This document shows positions 60,986-64,000 of a stretch of 64,000 bases of DNA, piece after piece (the stretch's first letter is position 1; each line of letters starts with the position of its first letter). The DNA comes from RGIG529 sp050950425 (GTDB taxonomy: Bacteria; Bacillota; Clostridia; Oscillospirales; Oscillospiraceae): contig JBMNHO010000002.1 in the NCBI GenBank assembly GCA_050950425.1, positions 868,001-932,000 on the forward strand. The letters are read 5' to 3'. The position numbers and the translations under genes were made by a program. The notes under the pieces were generated by a model that was not told the origin of the DNA, searched no databases, and saw only the letters and a program-made list of their open reading frames with translations.

Positions 60986-63167
60986 TGGACGGCATCTCCT
61001 CTCCCTTTGCCTGTTTGATGGAAAGGGACAGGCGCTTTTTCTCCACATCCACCCCCAGAACCAAAACGGCCACCACGTCGCCCACGGAAACCGCCTCGGA
61101 CGCACGGCGGACAAACCGGCCGCTTAGCTCCGAAATATGGACAAGGCCGTCCTGGTGGACGCCCACGTCCACAAACGCGCCGAAATCTACCACGTTGCGC
61201 ACCGTTCCCATCAGCGTCATCCCGGGCTTTAAATCCTTCAGCTCCATGACGTCCGTCCGCAGCATGGGGGGCGGCAGCTCGTCTCTGGGGTCCCGCCCCG
61301 GCTTTGCAAGCTCCGCCGCAATGTCGGACAGCGTGGGCACGCCCACGTTGCACCGCTCCGCCGCCTTCTCCAGGCCAAAGGCCTTCAGCCGCTCCTGCAG
61401 CTGGGTGCAGGCCCCCGCCTTCACATCCTCCATGGTGTACCCGCACAGGGAAAGAAGCGTCTCTGCCACCTGATACGACTCGGGGTGGACGCCGGTGCGA
61501 TCCAGCACGCTGTTGCTCTCCGGCACCCGCAAAAAGCCGGCACACTGCAAAAACGCCTTCGGCCCCAGCTTCGGCACCTTCAAAAGCTGCTTTCGCCCGG
61601 TAAACGCGCCGTGCTCCTCCCGATAAGAAACGATGTTTCTGGCCGTTGCCGCCGTCAGCCCGGCCACCCGGTTCAGCAGCGGGGCGGACGCCGTGTTGAG
61701 ATCCACCCCCACCCGGTTGACGCAGTCCTCCACCACGCCGCCCAGGGCCTCGTCCAGCCGCTTTTGGGGCAGGTCGTGCTGATACTGCCCCACGCCGATG
61801 GCCTTGGGGTCGATTTTGACAAGCTCCGCCAAGGGATCCAACAGCCGCCGGGCGATGGACACCGCGCTACGGAGAGAAACGTCATACTCCGGAAACTCCT
61901 CCGCCGCCAGCTTAGAGGCGGAGTAAACAGAGGCCCCCGCCTCGCTCACCACCATATAAGAAACGGGCCGCTCCAGCTCCTTTCCCACTTGGGAAACAAA
62001 CAGCTCCGCTTCTTTCGACGCCGTTCCGTTCCCGATGGAGATCACATCCACCCGGTGGGTTTCGATCAGCCGTTTCATCGTTTCGGCGGCCTCTTTCGTT
62101 TTGTTGTGGGGCGGCGTGGGGTAAATCACGCCGGTGTCCAGCACCTTCCCCGTTTCGTCGATCACGGCCAGCTTGCACCCGGTGCGGTACGCCGGGTCAA
62201 GCCCCAGCGCCCGTTTTCCCTTCACCGGCGGCTGCATCAGAAGGGGCTTTGCATTCATCGCAAACACGCGAACGGCCCCTTCCCCGGCCTGCTCCGTCAG
62301 CATGGCGCGGATCTCCCGCTCCACGGAGGGAAAGACCAGCCGGGACCAGGCGTCTTCCGCCGCCGCTTCCACCAAATCGGCCCCAAAGTCGCCGGGTCGA
62401 ACCACCTGGCCTTTGATCAGCTCCAGCGCCTTCTCGTCATCCACCGAAACGCCGCATTTTAAAAACCCTTCCCGCTCGCCCCGGTTGACGGCCAAAATCT
62501 GGTGCCCCTGGAGCTTTGCAACCGGCTGCTCAAACGCGTAATACAGCCGGTAAACCGAATCTTCCTCTTTGGTCTGCTTCGATCGCAGCGTTCCCCGGTT
62601 CCAAAACAAGGCGCGGAGCCTCTTGCGAATGTGGGCGTCCTCCGCGATCCACTCGGCCATAATGTCAGCGGCCCCGGCGAGGGCCTCCTCCCCGCTTGCA
62701 ACGGACATCTCCTCGGAAACAAAGTCGAGGGCGATCTCCTCCGGCGGGCGGCCCGGATCCTTTTGATCAAACAGCAGCCGGGCCAGCGGCTCCAGCCCCC
62801 GCTCCTTCGCGGCGGACGCCCGGGTGCGCCGCTTCTGCTTGAAGGGGCGGTATAAATCCTCCACCTCCGCCAAGGTGGCGGCACGGCCAATGGCTTCCTC
62901 CAAGGCGTCTGTCAGCTTGTCCTGGCTTTCGATGGCCGCCTTCACTTCTCCCCGCCGCTGCTCCAGATTACGGAGATACTGCATCCGCTCCACCAGCAGG
63001 CGGATGGTCTGGTCATCCATCGTGCCGTGCATTTCTTTCCGATAACGCGCGATGAAGGGAATGGCATTCCCTTCATCGATCAACCGTATCACGTTTTCCA
63101 CGTATTCCCGTTTTTGGCCCAGCTCCCGGGCCAGGTCTTGTGCCAAATCCCGTGCCATTTCTTCCAT
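60972..63167 (-). CDS. tex: Tex family RNA-binding transcription accessory protein
   Basis: A 731-residue Tex protein. Domains in order are the Tex N-terminal helical region, the YqgF-like RNase H fold (ALGLDPAYRTGCKLAVID), helix-hairpin-helix pair (NTASAPLLNRVAGLTAATARNIV, LKVPKLGPKAFLQCAGFLRV) and a C-terminal S1 RNA-binding domain (GMTLMGTVRNVVDFGAFVDVGVHQDGLVHISEL). Length matches the family. ATG 63167 follows AAGGGAG. It is probably co-transcribed with the upstream small protein gene. Confidence 0.96.
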   Translation of the reverse strand: MEEMARDLAQDLARELGQKREYVENVIRLIDEGNAIPFIARYRKEMHGTMDDQTIRLLVERMQYLRNLEQRRGEVKAAIESQDKLTDALEEAIGRAATLAEVEDLYRPFKQKRRTRASAAKERGLEPLARLLFDQKDPGRPPEEIALDFVSEEMSVASGEEALAGAADIMAEWIAEDAHIRKRLRALFWNRGTLRSKQTKEEDSVYRLYYAFEQPVAKLQGHQILAVNRGEREGFLKCGVSVDDEKALELIKGQVVRPGDFGADLVEAAAEDAWSRLVFPSVEREIRAMLTEQAGEGAVRVFAMNAKPLLMQPPVKGKRALGLDPAYRTGCKLAVIDETGKVLDTGVIYPTPPHNKTKEAAETMKRLIETHRVDVISIGNGTASKEAELFVSQVGKELERPVSYMVVSEAGASVYSASKLAAEEFPEYDVSLRSAVSIARRLLDPLAELVKIDPKAIGVGQYQHDLPQKRLDEALGGVVEDCVNRVGVDLNTASAPLLNRVAGLTAATARNIVSYREEHGAFTGRKQLLKVPKLGPKAFLQCAGFLRVPESNSVLDRTGVHPESYQVAETLLSLCGYTMEDVKAGACTQLQERLKAFGLEKAAERCNVGVPTLSDIAAELAKPGRDPRDELPPPMLRTDVMELKDLKPGMTLMGTVRNVVDFGAFVDVGVHQDGLVHISELSGRFVRRASEAVSVGDVVAVLVLGVDVEKKRLSLSIKQAKGEEMPSNAGA

Positions 63168-63199
63168 GAAAACTCCCTTGTTGTTTTTCGTCTCTGTCT

Positions 63200-63607
63200 T
63201 TATTCGTCAAACAAAATATTGTCAATGCCATGCTGTTCAAATTCCACAATATAAGCGTCGATCCGATTGGCCAGTTCTTCATAGCTGTCCGGGCTCACCG
63301 CTTCATCCTCCATGTCCCGGCGCGCCAGTTCCTCCGCCAAAATTTCAAAAAAAGCGGTGTTCTCATAATCCAGAATCGCCTCGTGGATGCCGCCCTCCAC
63401 AAATGCCCGGGAGGGAACCACTTCCCCGCCGCACGTTTCCGCGAGCACCTGCATGCCTTGATGGGCCGCTTGTTCAAACAACAGGCTCTCCACCTCGTCA
63501 TAATCCCGAAACCGGTCTTCTCCCCGGGTGGAATTGAGGATCCAATTCCCAATATAAACCATATCCAAGAGCCGCCGATACTGCTTTTTCGTTAATCTGA
63601 GTTCCAT
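63200..63607 (-). CDS. Conserved hypothetical protein upstream of tex
   Basis: A 135-residue acidic soluble protein that I do not recognise. It starts MELRLTKKQYRRLLDMVYIG, followed by GNWILNSTR and a helical, Glu-rich remainder. ATG 63607 follows AAGGAGGG at ideal spacing. It ends 32 bases before tex and likely shares its transcript. No metal or catalytic motif is visible. Confidence 0.75.
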   Translation of the reverse strand: MELRLTKKQYRRLLDMVYIGNWILNSTRGEDRFRDYDEVESLLFEQAAHQGMQVLAETCGGEVVPSRAFVEGGIHEAILDYENTAFFEILAEELARRDMEDEAVSPDSYEELANRIDAYIVEFEQHGIDNILFDE

Positions 63608-63732
63608 AGCCAACCCTCCTTTGTCTGCTTGGCTTCACCGCACCCCGGTGAATCATGTGTCTCCGGCGGGGTTCTCCCCGCCGTTCTCTGTGTAGTATAT
63701 GCAAAAATCTCCTTCGAGATTGTGGAAGCGCC

Positions 63733-64000
63733 TTATTTCCGGCCTGCCTTTTCCTGTATATACGCCTGCAGCCACGGCCCCGTTTCCGGGTCCCGGGCGG
63801 AAAACTCCAAAGTGGCCTCTAAAAATCCGACGGGGTTGCCCGTGTCGTACCTCCGCCCCTCAAAATCCACCGCCACCATAGGCGTTTTCCGGCAGAGGGC
63901 CTGCAGCGCGTCTGTCAGCTGAATTTCGCCGCCGTATCCCGGCTCCAAATGATCGATGATATCAAAAACATCCGGGGTCAGCACGTAGCGCCCCAAAATG
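63733..64000 (-). CDS. galU: UTP-glucose-1-phosphate uridylyltransferase, C-terminal part
   Basis: Only the last 88 or so codons are present; the gene enters from the right edge. The segment ILGRYVLTPDVFDII, then GGEIQLTDALQAL, EGRRYDTGNPVGFLEATLEF is the C-terminal signature of GalU, which makes UDP-glucose for surface polysaccharides. The stop is at 63733. A palindrome CGGCGGGG/CCCCGCCG (63665-63684) lies shortly after it. The start and active-site region are not visible. Confidence 0.93.
   Translation of the reverse strand, partial: ILGRYVLTPDVFDIIDHLEPGYGGEIQLTDALQALCRKTPMVAVDFEGRRYDTGNPVGFLEATLEFSARDPETGPWLQAYIQEKAGRK

Overview
The window looks like a chromosomal segment of a spore-forming, low-redox Firmicute of class Clostridia, most likely a gut member of the Oscillospirales. 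The evidence is a GC-rich sequence with strong AGGAGG-type ribosome binding sites, consensus sigma-A promoters, a SCIFF/ScfB ranthipeptide pair, the spore maturation pair SpmA/SpmB, several oxygen-sensitive Fe-S and radical SAM enzymes, and FMN and lysine riboswitches. No rRNA, tRNA, CRISPR array, prophage or insertion sequence was seen. Species-level placement is inference.

Layout. 0-10 kb: the 5' end of recJ, riboswitch-controlled ribU, a DUF6512 membrane protein, an MBOAT/DHHW polysaccharide acylation pair, an Orn/Lys/Arg decarboxylase-family protein, scfA-scfB, a MarR regulator and a DegV protein. 10-12 kb: an AT-rich, probably acquired secreted amidase-domain gene overlapping a small membrane protein. 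12-25 kb: a minus-strand cluster led by a Mop-type molybdenum hydroxylase (broken here by one extra base) and followed by a large Fe-S/flavin-type oxidoreductase, a zinc-ribbon redox protein, a methyltransferase, a C-GCAxxG-C-C protein, a class V aminotransferase/cysteine desulfurase, a small unknown protein, a TrsS-like radical SAM protein, an AMP-dependent CoA ligase, a THEP1-like NTPase and LarA. This resembles the DVU_1551-1559 neighbourhood of Desulfovibrio and is one of the two best candidates for a poorly understood system.

25-31 kb: a four-gene operon (71-aa unknown, D-aspartate ligase, aspartate racemase, and a MurE-like ligase fused to an ArgB-like kinase). It predicts an L-Lys/D-Asp (A4alpha-like) peptidoglycan and contains an unusual fusion; it is the second strong candidate. 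31-38 kb: CBS protein, QueG-like reductase, HtrA protease with its two-component system, a secreted pseudo-deacetylase and a lipid kinase. 38-48 kb: a housekeeping block (PrsA-like foldase, mfd, zinc-ribbon membrane protein, pth, prs, a GlmU whose uridylyltransferase domain is degenerate, and a DEAD-box helicase).

48-64 kb: branched-chain aminotransferase, an SLH-domain surface protein, a TylF-like methyltransferase, an SGNH hydrolase under a palindromic operator, a lysine-riboswitch-controlled amino-acid ABC importer, a Ca2+-type P-type ATPase with a perfect consensus promoter, spmAB, a YbaK-type deacylase, tex, a small unknown protein and the 3' end of galU. Several gene ends carry very long perfect hairpins without a U-tract, a recurrent local habit.
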